Translations under genes and position numbers: made by a program
Part shown: piece after piece, positions 34,866 through 44,600 of the stretch
How positions within the stretch are numbered: the first letter of the stretch is position 1
Layout of the letters: each line of letters starts with the position of its first letter
Notes under the pieces: model-generated
What the model saw: only the letters and a program-made list of their open reading frames with translations
The model's database searches: none
Told to the model about the DNA's origin: nothing
Assembly (NCBI RefSeq): GCF_039522935.1
Contig: NZ_BAAAEI010000028.1
Coordinates: 1 to 64,000 of the forward strand
Direction: 5' to 3'
Source: Bowmanella denitrificans
GTDB lineage: Bacteria; Pseudomonadota; Gammaproteobacteria; Enterobacterales; Alteromonadaceae
Length of the DNA stretch: 64,000 nucleotides

Positions 34866-34894
34866 TTGAAAATCAACCTGTTAAGTCATAAATA
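34866..34894 (+). promoter_or_regulatory. Candidate nhaA promoter
   Basis: TTGAAA (34866-34871), 17 bases, TAAATA (34889-34894), with a leader of about 110 bases to nhaA. This lies in the 318-base purE-nhaA gap (34690-35007), which otherwise shows no gene or strong hairpin; AAGGAG at 34993-34998 is the ribosome binding site of nhaA. Confidence 0.4.
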
Positions 34895-35007
34895 TAGTCG
34901 CTGTCATCTGAACTTAAGCGCTTTTACTGGCAGCCTGAGCATGAATAGCTGACAATGGTATTGGGACGCAGACCAGCCCCCTATAACGAGTAAAGGAGTC
35001 ACGCCCC

Positions 35008-36183
35008 ATGAGTGCACTGAAAGACTTTTTCAAGCTAGAGTCGGCCAGCGGAATCTTATTGATGATTGCCGCCGCTCTGGCCCTGATTGTGGCTAACTCG
35101 CCGCTCTCTGGATTGTACAACTCTTTTCTGAATATTCCGGTGGCCGTGCAGGTGGGTAAACTGGAGATTGCCAAACCGCTGCTACTGTGGATCAACGACG
35201 GCTTTATGGCCATCTTCTTCTTTTTGGTTGGACTGGAACTTAAACGGGAGATCCGCTCTGGTCAGTTGTCTAAACCCGACAACATTATGTTGCCGGCCAT
35301 TGGCGCTGTTGGTGGAATGGTAATACCGGCCGCCATCTACGTGTTTTTCACTATTGGTGACAGTCATGCCTTGTCAGGCTGGGCGATACCGGCCGCAACG
35401 GATATTGCCTTTGCACTGGGAGTGCTGGCCCTTCTTGGCAGCCGTATTCCGACCAGTTTGAAGGTATTTTTAGTCTCACTGGCGATTATCGACGACATTG
35501 GTGCCATTCTGATCATTGCCCTGTTCTACACCAATCATATATCCACCGGTCCTCTTATAGTTGCAGGACTTTGCCTGTTTGTGTTGTGGTGTATGAACAA
35601 ACGTAATATCACTGAAATTGCGTCTTACGTGCTTATTGGTGTGGTACTTTGGATAGCCATGCTCAAGTCCGGTGTACACGCCACATTGGCAGGAGTGCTA
35701 CTGGCCTTTTTCATCCCAATGTACGACAAGAAAAAGGCCGGCTATCTACCAGTGCAGGAACTGGAGCACAGCCTGCACCCGGCAGTAGCGTACGTGATAC
35801 TGCCACTGTTTGCCTTTGCCAATGCCGGAATCGATTTTTCCGAAATGGGGCTGGAATCCATTACACATCCTGTCACCCTGGGCGTGTTACTTGGCTTGTT
35901 TGTTGGTAAGCAGATTGGCGTATTTGGCTTCTGTTATGCCGCAATTAAACTGCGTTTAGTAAAACTGCCCAGCGACATCAACCTGATGCAGTTATATGGT
36001 ACAGCTTTGCTATGTGGCGTAGGTTTTACCATGAGTCTGTTTATCGGCTCCCTGGCATTTGAGGAAACCGGCGTACGAATGGCCTTTGATGAGCGGGTGG
36101 GCATCTTGGCCGGTTCTCTGTTGTCTGCCGTGGCTGGTTATCTGGTTTTGCGCCGATGTTGCAAAGACAAAGACGTTGCCTGA
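35008..36183 (+). CDS. nhaA: Na+/H+ antiporter NhaA
   Basis: Electrogenic sodium/proton antiporter, 391 residues, about 12 membrane helices. The ion-binding aspartates are present in LAIIDDIGAI (pair equivalent to E. coli D163/D164) and PAATDIAFALGVL (equivalent to D133). No nhaR regulator gene is adjacent. The last 46 bases overlap, tail to tail, with the BCCT-like gene on the other strand. Consistent with a saline habitat and a sodium-based economy together with MotX and NSS. Confidence 0.97.
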   Translation: MSALKDFFKLESASGILLMIAAALALIVANSPLSGLYNSFLNIPVAVQVGKLEIAKPLLLWINDGFMAIFFFLVGLELKREIRSGQLSKPDNIMLPAIGAVGGMVIPAAIYVFFTIGDSHALSGWAIPAATDIAFALGVLALLGSRIPTSLKVFLVSLAIIDDIGAILIIALFYTNHISTGPLIVAGLCLFVLWCMNKRNITEIASYVLIGVVLWIAMLKSGVHATLAGVLLAFFIPMYDKKKAGYLPVQELEHSLHPAVAYVILPLFAFANAGIDFSEMGLESITHPVTLGVLLGLFVGKQIGVFGFCYAAIKLRLVKLPSDINLMQLYGTALLCGVGFTMSLFIGSLAFEETGVRMAFDERVGILAGSLLSAVAGYLVLRRCCKDKDVA

Positions 36184-37310
36184 TTGCGGTGCCTGGCCCA
36201 ATAGGCCAGGCCCAGTATATATAGCAAGATAACCAGGGCGCCAAACAACTGTATTTTCAACCACTGAGCGTTATACAACATTCCCAGCACCATTAGTAAA
36301 ATGAAGTGCAGCAGGATGTAGCGCGAAGTGCCAAGTCGTGATGCGTCCAGATTGAGGTTCTCGGCGTATAAACGAATCAACGAATCCAGGGAGTTGATCA
36401 GAAACAGGATGCCAAGGGCGAGCATCACCGCAACAGCCAAAGTGGAGAGCGACAGGTTCTGCACCTGAAAGTGATAAAGCAGCGAAAACCACAAGGCAAT
36501 CGGAATAGATGGCAGCAACAATAGCACCAGCAACAAACGCCAGGGCTTAATGCCATTAAGGAAACGGGCCATAAACTGGCCAATCATGATGCTCCAGGAG
36601 AACCACCAGAGCAAATAGAACTCATGCTGATCATCCAATGGCATCAGTAACAGAGGCATAACTCTGAAGTAGTCAGCCAGTTCGCCAAGATAACCCATGT
36701 ATTGTTGCCATTGCACCCCGGCATCCCAATACAACAGCACAATAGCGCCAAGCAGCGCCCACAAACTGGCGCGACTCAGCCAGGTCAGCCAACGCAAATG
36801 CAGGCTGGAGACAATGGCGCATAGCAAAACGACGGCCAGCAATAGATTGGCTGCGACATGGGCATAGGGTTTGTCTTGTAGCGCAGGTAGGTACCAGGGC
36901 AAATTCACCATAAATAAATGCAGAGTAAAGGCACAGGTACCAATAATCACCAGGCTATTCAAGCGGTTAACCCAGACAAGACGAAAAAATCCAAGACGTG
37001 GCTCAAGCAAACAGAAATACAGGGAGCTGACAAAGTACAAGGCCCAGTTCAAACAGCCCCACATGGCAAACTCCATCGCCAACGGGTTAGTCAGGCTGTA
37101 CTGTGGAAATTTGCCGGTATCCGCATAACGGGGAAATTCGGTCAGTGGCAACATCACCAGTCCGATGTCCAGACTGGTGGTAAAGAGGATCGCCACAAAA
37201 CTCCATAAGCCAACCGGATGCGTGCCAATGCAAGGTTTGTCGGCATAAAACCAAAGCATGACCAGAGCCAGCACAGCGGTCAGTCCCAAACCCACCAGCA
37301 ACAGATACAT
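36138..37310 (-). CDS. Short divergent BCCT-type transporter
   Basis: A 390-residue membrane protein with about ten hydrophobic helices. The segment YLLWWFSWSIMIGQFMARFLNG matches the signature Trp-rich helix of BCCT betaine/choline/carnitine transporters (WWxxWxPFxGxFxAR), and WSFVAILFTTSLDIGLVMLP corresponds to the early sodium-site region. It is much shorter than normal BCCT members (about 500 or more) and the sodium-site glycines are altered, so transport activity is uncertain. The ATG at 37310 begins 2 bases after the betI stop, with AGGA upstream, so it is in one operon with betI. The 3' end overlaps nhaA by 46 bases. Confidence 0.75.
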   Translation of the reverse strand: MYLLLVGLGLTAVLALVMLWFYADKPCIGTHPVGLWSFVAILFTTSLDIGLVMLPLTEFPRYADTGKFPQYSLTNPLAMEFAMWGCLNWALYFVSSLYFCLLEPRLGFFRLVWVNRLNSLVIIGTCAFTLHLFMVNLPWYLPALQDKPYAHVAANLLLAVVLLCAIVSSLHLRWLTWLSRASLWALLGAIVLLYWDAGVQWQQYMGYLGELADYFRVMPLLLMPLDDQHEFYLLWWFSWSIMIGQFMARFLNGIKPWRLLLVLLLLPSIPIALWFSLLYHFQVQNLSLSTLAVAVMLALGILFLINSLDSLIRLYAENLNLDASRLGTSRYILLHFILLMVLGMLYNAQWLKIQLFGALVILLYILGLAYWARHRNQATSLSLQHRRKTR

Positions 37311-37312
37311 CG

Positions 37313-37909
37313 CTAGTTCCTGGCTTGGTGCTTTTCCAGCATCAGATGGATAAACGCCTTGCAATTATGCAGTGCCAGGTCGAAGGCTTGTCCATCGGAG
37401 CCACTCAGCGCGGCGCGTAACCAGTAGCCGTCAATCATCGCTGCCGTCATGGCTGCGACATTGCGCACCTGAGAGGCATCGATTAAAGATCTGAACGAAT
37501 ACCTAAGATTGGCCTCCAGCCGAGCTGCGTTGATACGTTGTAAACGCATCAGATCTTCACTGTGCATGGACTGCGCCCAGAACGCTAACCAGGTTTTGGC
37601 TGCCCGCTCTGAGCGTTGTAAGCGGGTGAAGTTCGCCTCGACTATCATCATCAACCGGTCAACCGGACTGGGTTGGCCATGAATCTGTGCCAGTAAATCC
37701 TGTTTAAGCTGCTCCAGCAGAAATCGCACCGTGGCTTCCAATAAAGCCTGTTTGCCACCAAAATAGTGGCTGATAATCCCGGACGATACGCCAGCCAGAC
37801 GGCTAATAGTACTGATGGTGGTGCCTTGCAAACCAAATTTTTCGACCGATTCCAGGGTCGCGTCGATCAATTGCTGCCGACGTACTTCTTCCATTCCAAC
37901 TTTGGGCAT
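37313..37909 (-). CDS. betI: TetR-family regulator BetI
   Basis: A 198-residue TetR-family repressor close to E. coli BetI: N-terminus MPKVGMEEVRRQQLIDATLE, helix-turn-helix ISTISRLAGVSSGIISHYFGGK, and the ligand-domain segments KTWLAFWAQSMH and IDGYWLRAALSG. BetI senses choline and represses osmoprotectant genes. The usual betA and betB genes are not here; instead a BCCT-like gene follows in the operon. BetI-like palindromes are found both 37 bases upstream of this gene and in front of the divergent TonB receptor. Confidence 0.92.
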   Translation of the reverse strand: MPKVGMEEVRRQQLIDATLESVEKFGLQGTTISTISRLAGVSSGIISHYFGGKQALLEATVRFLLEQLKQDLLAQIHGQPSPVDRLMMIVEANFTRLQRSERAAKTWLAFWAQSMHSEDLMRLQRINAARLEANLRYSFRSLIDASQVRNVAAMTAAMIDGYWLRAALSGSDGQAFDLALHNCKAFIHLMLEKHQARN

Positions 37910-37945
37910 AAGTTCTTTTTGCCAGTTTTTTCCTCAGCTTACCTA

Positions 37946-37960
37946 TGATTGAACGGTTCA
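37946..37960. promoter_or_regulatory. BetI-like operator near betI
   Basis: TGATTGAACGGTTCA contains the palindrome TGAAC-G-GTTCA (37950-37960). It lies 37-51 bases upstream of the betI start, suited to autoregulation. It resembles the TTGAACGTTCAA-type core I recall for BetI, with one base inserted at the centre. Confidence 0.45.
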
Positions 37961-38021
37961 GACAATCCCGGCGAAGAACTTCTATCGCTTAACCGCGCAA
38001 TAATTAAACAGAAGTTTTATT

Positions 38022-38041
38022 TTAATTAAACGTTCAATTAA
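38022..38041. promoter_or_regulatory. BetI-like operator near the TonB receptor
   Basis: A 20-base palindrome, TTAATT-AAACGTTC-AATTAA, symmetrical except for one base pair in each half (AAACGTTC versus GAACGTTT on the other strand). It is located 85-104 bases upstream of the receptor start, where it could cover its promoter. The core AACGTT with flanking AATTAA fits the BetI pattern. Confidence 0.55.
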
Positions 38042-38125
38042 CATTAATCCAATTGTCATATTGGCTTCCCATAATTTTCGCGCTTCAAGCACAACCTCAA
38101 CAAACAAAATTAGGGATTACCAATA

Positions 38126-40489
38126 ATGCGCACTCCATCTTTGAGCCTGATCAGTCTGGCTGTACTTGGCGGCCTGTCTGCTCAGGTTGCCGCCGACGAT
38201 GCAGCCCAGACCATGATAGAAGAAGTATCTGTGGTTGGTAAGAAAATTTCTTATGCCAACAACCTGGTCGATGCGTCAATGATTCAACAGCAGGCCCCCG
38301 CCACCAGCGTGCTGGCGGTAATTGATAACCTGCCGGGCATCAGCATTAATGAAGGCGATGCATTTGGTGGTGACGACTGGTCTACCAGCATCACTATGCG
38401 TGGCTTTGCCAGTACTGGTAGTCAACAGCAATTGGGTATGACCATAGACGGTTTACCAAACGGTGGCTCCACTTATGGTGGTGGCTCAAAGCCCAACCGT
38501 TATATGGATGCCGAGAACATGGCGACGGTTGAAGTGGCACAGGGCACATCTGATATTTCTTCTGCGTCACTTGACGCCTTAGGCGGTACATTCAACTTCG
38601 TCAGTCGCGACCCGGCTCGTCGTCAGGGTACCACCTTTGCCTACAGCAACGGCGACCACGACGCCAGCCGCTATTTTGTCCGTCATGACAGTGGTGAAAT
38701 CTTTGACAATACTTATGCCTATGTCAGCTACTCAAGCACCTCTAACAGCCGCTGGATTGGCGAAGGCTCAAATGGCGGTGCCGAGCGTAGCCACTTTGAA
38801 ACCAAGTTTGTCTCAGACTGGGGCAACCTGAGTGTAACAGGCCGTTTGTCCTACGATGATGTGGAAGAAGACAACTACAATGCCATCAGTAAGGCCCAAT
38901 TCGCACAAAACCCGGACTGGGATCAGTTAACCTGGAACTGGACTGGTATTCCTCATTATGACCAGATGTTTGCCGAAGGCTGGTCGACTCTGCGCGAGAA
39001 CACCTTTGCCTACCTGCGTTTTGACTACAACCTGTCGGCGACCAGCAACTTCAGTATGACGCCTTACTATCACAAGATGAAAGGTCGCGGTGACTGGATC
39101 CCGCCTTACCTGAATATCGTAGTAGACAAAGATGGTAACCCGACCAACAAGGGTGGCACCAACACCCAATATGGCTTTACCGATCAACAAGGTAACCCAT
39201 TAACACCGGCTGCGGGCTGCACCGCCAACTATAGCTGGCCTTGGGATTCCGGTGCAGCTTTACATCCATCCTGCTACCCGGATGACGCCATTCCGGTGAT
39301 GTCTTATCGTCATACTCATTATGCCAAGGACCGTACTGGTACTGTGGGTAAATATCAGCTAACTCTGGACAACCATGATCTATTGGCAGGCTTCTGGTTT
39401 GAAAGATCTGATCGTGATGAATCCCGCGACTGGCACAAAGTCATAGATGCCAAGGTTTATCATCATTTTGATAAGACCCCATACTGGATTCAATACGACA
39501 ATAATTACGTTACTGATACCTTTAAATGGTACATCCAGGACACGATTAATTTCGACAAACTGACCCTGAACCTGGGTGTTCAGCAGTTCAATGTGGAAAT
39601 CGAGAAGCATGACCGCTTTGCCAATACGCGCACAAAACTGGATAGTGATTCAGATGTACTGTTCAGCCTGGGTGGGGTATATCAGCTTACCGATGAACTG
39701 GAAGCCTTCGCAGGTTTCAGCCAGAATTTTTCTGCTATCAGCGATCAGGTGATGGAGAAAGCTGGTGTTGATGTGTCAGACCTGAATCCAGAAACCGCCG
39801 ACAATATTGATCTGGGGTTACGCTACCGAGCCGATAACCTGAACTTGTCTGCCACCCTCTACCATATCGAGTTTGAAGACCGTATTGTCAATATCCCGCC
39901 GGGTGCCGCTATCGGCGGTATTGTGTACGATGAGGGCGATGGTACCTTTAGAAATGAAGGGGGTATTGAGTCACAGGGTCTGGAACTGAGTGCCACCTAC
40001 CGCTTCGATGATCAGTGGAGCCTGTATGGTTCTTACACATTGAATCGTTCTGAGTACACAGAAACGGTGGAAACCACGACCACCAAACAAGTGGACGGTC
40101 AGACAGTCACCGAACGCAAAGTTCAGGTAGTGGCCGATACTGATGTCATCGATGCCGTAGAAGACATGCTGACCCTGAGCCTGGATTACTTCTCGGGTAA
40201 CCTGCGTGGTGGCTTGTCCGCCAAATATACTGGTGGTCGCACCGGTGGCTATCTGGACATTCTGAACAATCCGCAGCAGCGCAACAAGGTAGACAGCTAC
40301 ACTCTGGTTGATCTGAACGTAGGTTATAACCTGGATGTGGGTATCAAAGGGATTTCCTCTGTGGATGTCGCCTTTGTCGTCACCAACCTGCTGGACAAAC
40401 GCTATCTGGGTTCAGGCACCACCGACGGATTCACCTATTTTATTGGTGCACCGCGTACCGCGTCTCTGACGCTGACAGCAAACTTCTAA
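38126..40489 (+). CDS. TonB-dependent receptor
   Basis: Outer-membrane receptor, 787 residues. Signal peptide MRTPSLSLISLAVLGGLSAQVAA; TonB box near EEVSVVGKK (about 32-40); plug domain to about 165 (VLAVIDNLPGISINEGDAFGG, VEVAQGTSDISSASLDALGG); then a 22-strand barrel ending in the canonical terminal Phe (ASLTLTANF). It faces betI across a region with two BetI-like palindromes and is followed by a PhoD-like phosphatase gene, so its substrate may be a choline or phosphocholine compound; this is inference from context only. Confidence 0.95.
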   Translation: MRTPSLSLISLAVLGGLSAQVAADDAAQTMIEEVSVVGKKISYANNLVDASMIQQQAPATSVLAVIDNLPGISINEGDAFGGDDWSTSITMRGFASTGSQQQLGMTIDGLPNGGSTYGGGSKPNRYMDAENMATVEVAQGTSDISSASLDALGGTFNFVSRDPARRQGTTFAYSNGDHDASRYFVRHDSGEIFDNTYAYVSYSSTSNSRWIGEGSNGGAERSHFETKFVSDWGNLSVTGRLSYDDVEEDNYNAISKAQFAQNPDWDQLTWNWTGIPHYDQMFAEGWSTLRENTFAYLRFDYNLSATSNFSMTPYYHKMKGRGDWIPPYLNIVVDKDGNPTNKGGTNTQYGFTDQQGNPLTPAAGCTANYSWPWDSGAALHPSCYPDDAIPVMSYRHTHYAKDRTGTVGKYQLTLDNHDLLAGFWFERSDRDESRDWHKVIDAKVYHHFDKTPYWIQYDNNYVTDTFKWYIQDTINFDKLTLNLGVQQFNVEIEKHDRFANTRTKLDSDSDVLFSLGGVYQLTDELEAFAGFSQNFSAISDQVMEKAGVDVSDLNPETADNIDLGLRYRADNLNLSATLYHIEFEDRIVNIPPGAAIGGIVYDEGDGTFRNEGGIESQGLELSATYRFDDQWSLYGSYTLNRSEYTETVETTTTKQVDGQTVTERKVQVVADTDVIDAVEDMLTLSLDYFSGNLRGGLSAKYTGGRTGGYLDILNNPQQRNKVDSYTLVDLNVGYNLDVGIKGISSVDVAFVVTNLLDKRYLGSGTTDGFTYFIGAPRTASLTLTANF

Positions 40490-40509
40490 AGTCGTTGGGA
40501 TTACCTTTG

Positions 40510-40535
40510 AGTGCGCCTTTATGGCGCACTTTTTT
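40510..40535 (+). terminator. Terminator after the TonB receptor
   Basis: AGTGCGCC/GGCGCACT, an 8-base-pair stem with a 5-base loop followed by TTTTTT. It stands 17 bases before the start of the phosphatase gene, so the latter is either expressed by read-through or from a cryptic promoter. Confidence 0.88.
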
Positions 40536-40552
40536 ATTTACGGAGAGCACCA

Positions 40553-41602
40553 ATGTACAAGCCCATATTGTTCTGCTTCACCTTACTGCTAAGTTGCCAG
40601 GTAAGCGCCGGGGCGCCGACAAAGATCCTGTTCGGCTCTTGTGCCAAACAGGACAAACCCATACCGATACTGAATGCCATCAATGCTGAGCAGGCCGACC
40701 TGTTTATGTTCCTGGGTGACAACATATATGGTGATACCGAAGACATGGCCCTACTTGCAGCCAAATATCAGCAGCTTGGCAATAATCCCGGATTTAAACA
40801 GCTACGCGCCAATACACCGCTAATCGCTATTTGGGATGACCATGACTATGGCGAAAACGATGCTGGGCGCGAGTACCCCATGAAAGAAGCCTCCCGGCGT
40901 ATTATGCTGGACTTCTGGCAGGAGCCGATGGATTCCCCGCGCAGACGTCAATCAGACGGTATCTATACCTCCTACACCTATGGCCAGGGCCAGGGCCAAC
41001 AGATAATACGCGTCATAATGCCGGATCTACGCTGGAACCGCGCGGCGCTTCCCCATGTTAGTGAGGGCGAATATGAAAGTAAGCGCAAACCAGCCAATAT
41101 GGGCCCCTACCAGCAAAACCAGGAAAATAACGCCAGTATGCTGGGCGAGCATCAATGGCAATGGCTGGAACAGGAACTGAAGAAGCCCGCCGCCATACGC
41201 ATTATTGCCTCCAGTCTGCAACTGCTGCCGCAATTTACCGGCTGGGAGGCCTGGGCAAATTTTCCTGCTGACCGCAATAGACTGCTGCGCTTAATCCGCA
41301 CAGCAAAACTGAACGGCGTTATGATTGTTAGCGGTGATACTCATTGGGGAGAGCTGTCCCTGGTGGAACAGGGCCTGGATTACCCGCTGTGGGAAATTAC
41401 CAGTTCAGGATTAACCGAAAAGTGGAAAGCCGTCAGCCCCAATCAACACCGCCAGGGCGACTTCACCCATGAGGTCAACTATGGGTTTCTTGAAATCGAT
41501 TGGCAGGCCGATGATCCTGTTATCCATTTTGGCTTGCGGGATGTGAACGGTCAGCAGGTAATCGGCCGCACCATCAGGCTTTCTGCCATTAGTCCCTATT
41601 AA
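40553..41602 (+). CDS. PhoD-like metallophosphoesterase, exported
   Basis: A 349-residue protein with signal peptide MYKPILFCFTLLLSCQVSAG and PhoD/metallophosphatase motifs: FGSCAKQDKP, LGDNIYGDTE (metal-binding Asp/Asn), IWDDHDYGENDAG and SGDTHWGE. PhoD enzymes are calcium-iron phosphodi/monoesterases acting in the periplasm. GGAG before the ATG at 40553 sets the start; the open frame extends to 40511 but that stretch is the terminator. It shares 4 bases with the convergent hybrid-kinase gene. Genomic context with BetI suggests cleavage of choline phosphoesters, but the substrate cannot be read from the sequence. Confidence 0.88.
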   Translation: MYKPILFCFTLLLSCQVSAGAPTKILFGSCAKQDKPIPILNAINAEQADLFMFLGDNIYGDTEDMALLAAKYQQLGNNPGFKQLRANTPLIAIWDDHDYGENDAGREYPMKEASRRIMLDFWQEPMDSPRRRQSDGIYTSYTYGQGQGQQIIRVIMPDLRWNRAALPHVSEGEYESKRKPANMGPYQQNQENNASMLGEHQWQWLEQELKKPAAIRIIASSLQLLPQFTGWEAWANFPADRNRLLRLIRTAKLNGVMIVSGDTHWGELSLVEQGLDYPLWEITSSGLTEKWKAVSPNQHRQGDFTHEVNYGFLEIDWQADDPVIHFGLRDVNGQQVIGRTIRLSAISPY

Positions 41603-44600
41603 CTCAGCGAGTTGCCGGCACTCTTATTGCTGTGCTTTTGCAAGCTATCCAGGGCGTCCTGACAATGTGCCAGGGCGGCTGGAAAGTCCATGCTTTCCAT
41701 ACTCTGCGCCAGGTCTTTTGCCGTTGTGGGTAACAATATCAACAGCTCTGCCCGCAAACTCTCAAAAGCCGATAGTGCATCAATATCGGCACCTTCAAGC
41801 AATGTTTCCAACGTTTTTAGCCCATCATATAACTGCGCGGGTTCAAGATGCTGACTTGCGCCTTGCTCTTGTGCGGAATCGGCCCATTTCGCCAGTAGCG
41901 GGTATAACTGCTCTAACTGCTGCTTTAAGCTGGTGACTAAGGCCGGATAATCACCTTCCAAATTCTTACGCAGCAGGGTCTCTAATTGACTGCAAATCTT
42001 GGCCAACGCATTAGCCCCCAGCATGGCCGTCATGCCTTTTAGACTGTGTATCAAATCAGCCGACTCAATGGCGCTGTCAGTTGGACGCTGCAGAGGAAGT
42101 TGCGCCACTAAATCAGGCGCTTCCTTCAGAAAGTTTCTTGCCGCGTTAGCATATATCTGCTGACTATTGCCCAGACGCCGTATGGCTGACTGGCTATCCA
42201 GCCTGATTGTTTCGTTGATAATGGGCGACGGCTGAGACTCAGGCTGGTGACTGCCCTGAACTAAATTTCGCTGTATGGTGGTAACCAGCTTATCCAGTTC
42301 AAAAGGTTTGCCGATGTGATCGTTCATACCGGCATTTAATGCATCTAGCCTGTCCGATTCCATCGCATTGGCGGTCATCGCCACGATAGGCAGGTCTGTC
42401 ATCACCAGAGTCTGGCGAATTTCCCTTGCCGCCGTATAACCATCCATTTCCGGCATCTGGATATCCATCAACACCAGATCAATATCATCCCGACGAGCGG
42501 CCAAAATGTCCACGGCGTGCTGGCCATTGCCCGCTACCTGAATTTTGGCCCCTTCCAGTTCCAGCAGTTCAGTTGCAACCTGCTGATTGGTTGGATTGTC
42601 CTCCACCAGCAAAAGACTCACACCTTTAAGTCTGGGCACTCCGGCGGTGATTTGTGTGCCCAGCCTGGCCGTTTTCCCCATGGCATCAGCAACAGCATCC
42701 AATAACATGGACGGTGTCACAGGTTTGTGTAAATGGGCATGAATCATTCCATTGTCAGTTCGACCTCTTTGCTGAGTCAGTTCGTTGCCATGGGCTGTTA
42801 CCATAATGATCAAAGGCAACTTGTCAGGTGGATACATGGCACCGATACATTCGCAGGTTTCCCAGCCATCCAGACCCGGCATGTCCCAATCCATCAGCAA
42901 TAAGTCATAAGGCGCAGAATGGCCCCCTTTCGCCATTTGGCTGATGGCCTGATCGCCCTGAGAAACACTGTCAGCCCGCCAGCCGAAAGACGCCACCATC
43001 TTACATAACACTTCCCGGGCACTGGCATTATCGTCTACCACCAGCACTTTCAGGTCTTTTGGCAAATTATGTAAATCGCGTTCTTCGGCCAACGTACAAG
43101 GTAAGGAAAAAGAAAACTCGCTGCCTTTGCCAGCTTCACTTTCTACATGTAACTGCCCGCCCATTTGCTGCACCAGGCGCTGACTAATGGCCAGTCCCAG
43201 CCCGGAACCACCAAAACGCCTTGCTGTAGAGTTCTCAGCCTGGCGGAAGCCGTCAAAAATATGTGGAAGCTGTGCCTTGGCGATGCCGATACCTGTGTCT
43301 TTTACCCGAAATTCGAGTTGTAACTGCTCATCCTGGCGCTCAATAATTTTGAGGGACAATCTAACTTCCCCCTGCTGGGTGAACTTTACCGCGTTACCCG
43401 CCAGATTGATCAGAATCTGCTGCAAGCGCAAACCGTCTAGCACCACACGTTTAGGGATATCGGCGCAGATATCAAAGAGAATTTCCAGATTTTTATCGCC
43501 AATATCTGCTGAAGCAATTGCGCCAACCTCCACCAACATGGTGTCCAGATTACAGGGCTGTGGGTCCAGTTCCAGCTTGCCCGCTTCCACCCGGGAAAAA
43601 TCCAAGATGTCATTGAGGATACTCAACAGCAGACGGCCAGCGGATTCGGCCTTCTTAACATAATCCAGTTGACGGGTTTCGAGCTGGCTTTTACCCAGCA
43701 GTTGTAGCAGCCCTAACACCGCGTTCATGGGTGTGCGAATTTCGTGGCTCATATTGGCTAAAAATGCCGACTTGGCACGGTTTGCACTGTCGGCCTCCAG
43801 TCTGGCGGCCTGCAGTTTTTGTTCATAGGTGCGCTGTACCGTCACATCCCGGTTGATCCCCACTACGCGCACCACTTCCCCGCGGTCATTCCACTCCATG
43901 GCGGCCGACGCCTGAACAATACGCACCTCACCGCTGGGCCGGATAATGCGAAATTCGGGATTAAAGGTGCCGTTGCCTGCCAACGCTTCAGTCAGGCTCT
44001 CTATGGCCATTTGCCGATCATCTTCGTGTAACACCTGATGCCAGGTCTTGTAATTCAGAACGTGGGACTTAGGCAATTGGTAGATACGATACATCTGCTC
44101 GTTCCATTCCAGACTATCGCTGGCCACATCCCAGTTCCACACCCCCAACTCTCCCACCTCTACGGCTTTAAGGAGATGCTCCTGCATATGCTGCAATTCT
44201 GCCCGCGCCGCGACCTGTTGGCTGATATCCGATGCCATCCCCAGATACCCAGTGATATTGCCTTTATCGTCGTACAAACAGGTAACAGAAAGCTGAACAG
44301 GAAACTGGCTGCCGTCCGCCCTGACGTAGGTCCATTCATGGACATTTGCCAGCCCCTTTTTTGATTTACAAATGAACACTTCGAAACCAGGTTCTATCTG
44401 CTCTCCCAGTTCGGCGGAGAATGTTCTGGCTCGCTCGGCAATTTCTTTTTCCAGATGAAAAATAGCCGGGGTATTTTTACCTATAATGTCCTTTGCCTTA
44501 TACCCCAGCATTTTTTCCGCTGCCGGGTTAAACATCACAATCACACCCTTGGGGTCCGCAGCAATGACTGCATAGCCAGCCTGGCTGAGTACGGCTTGCT

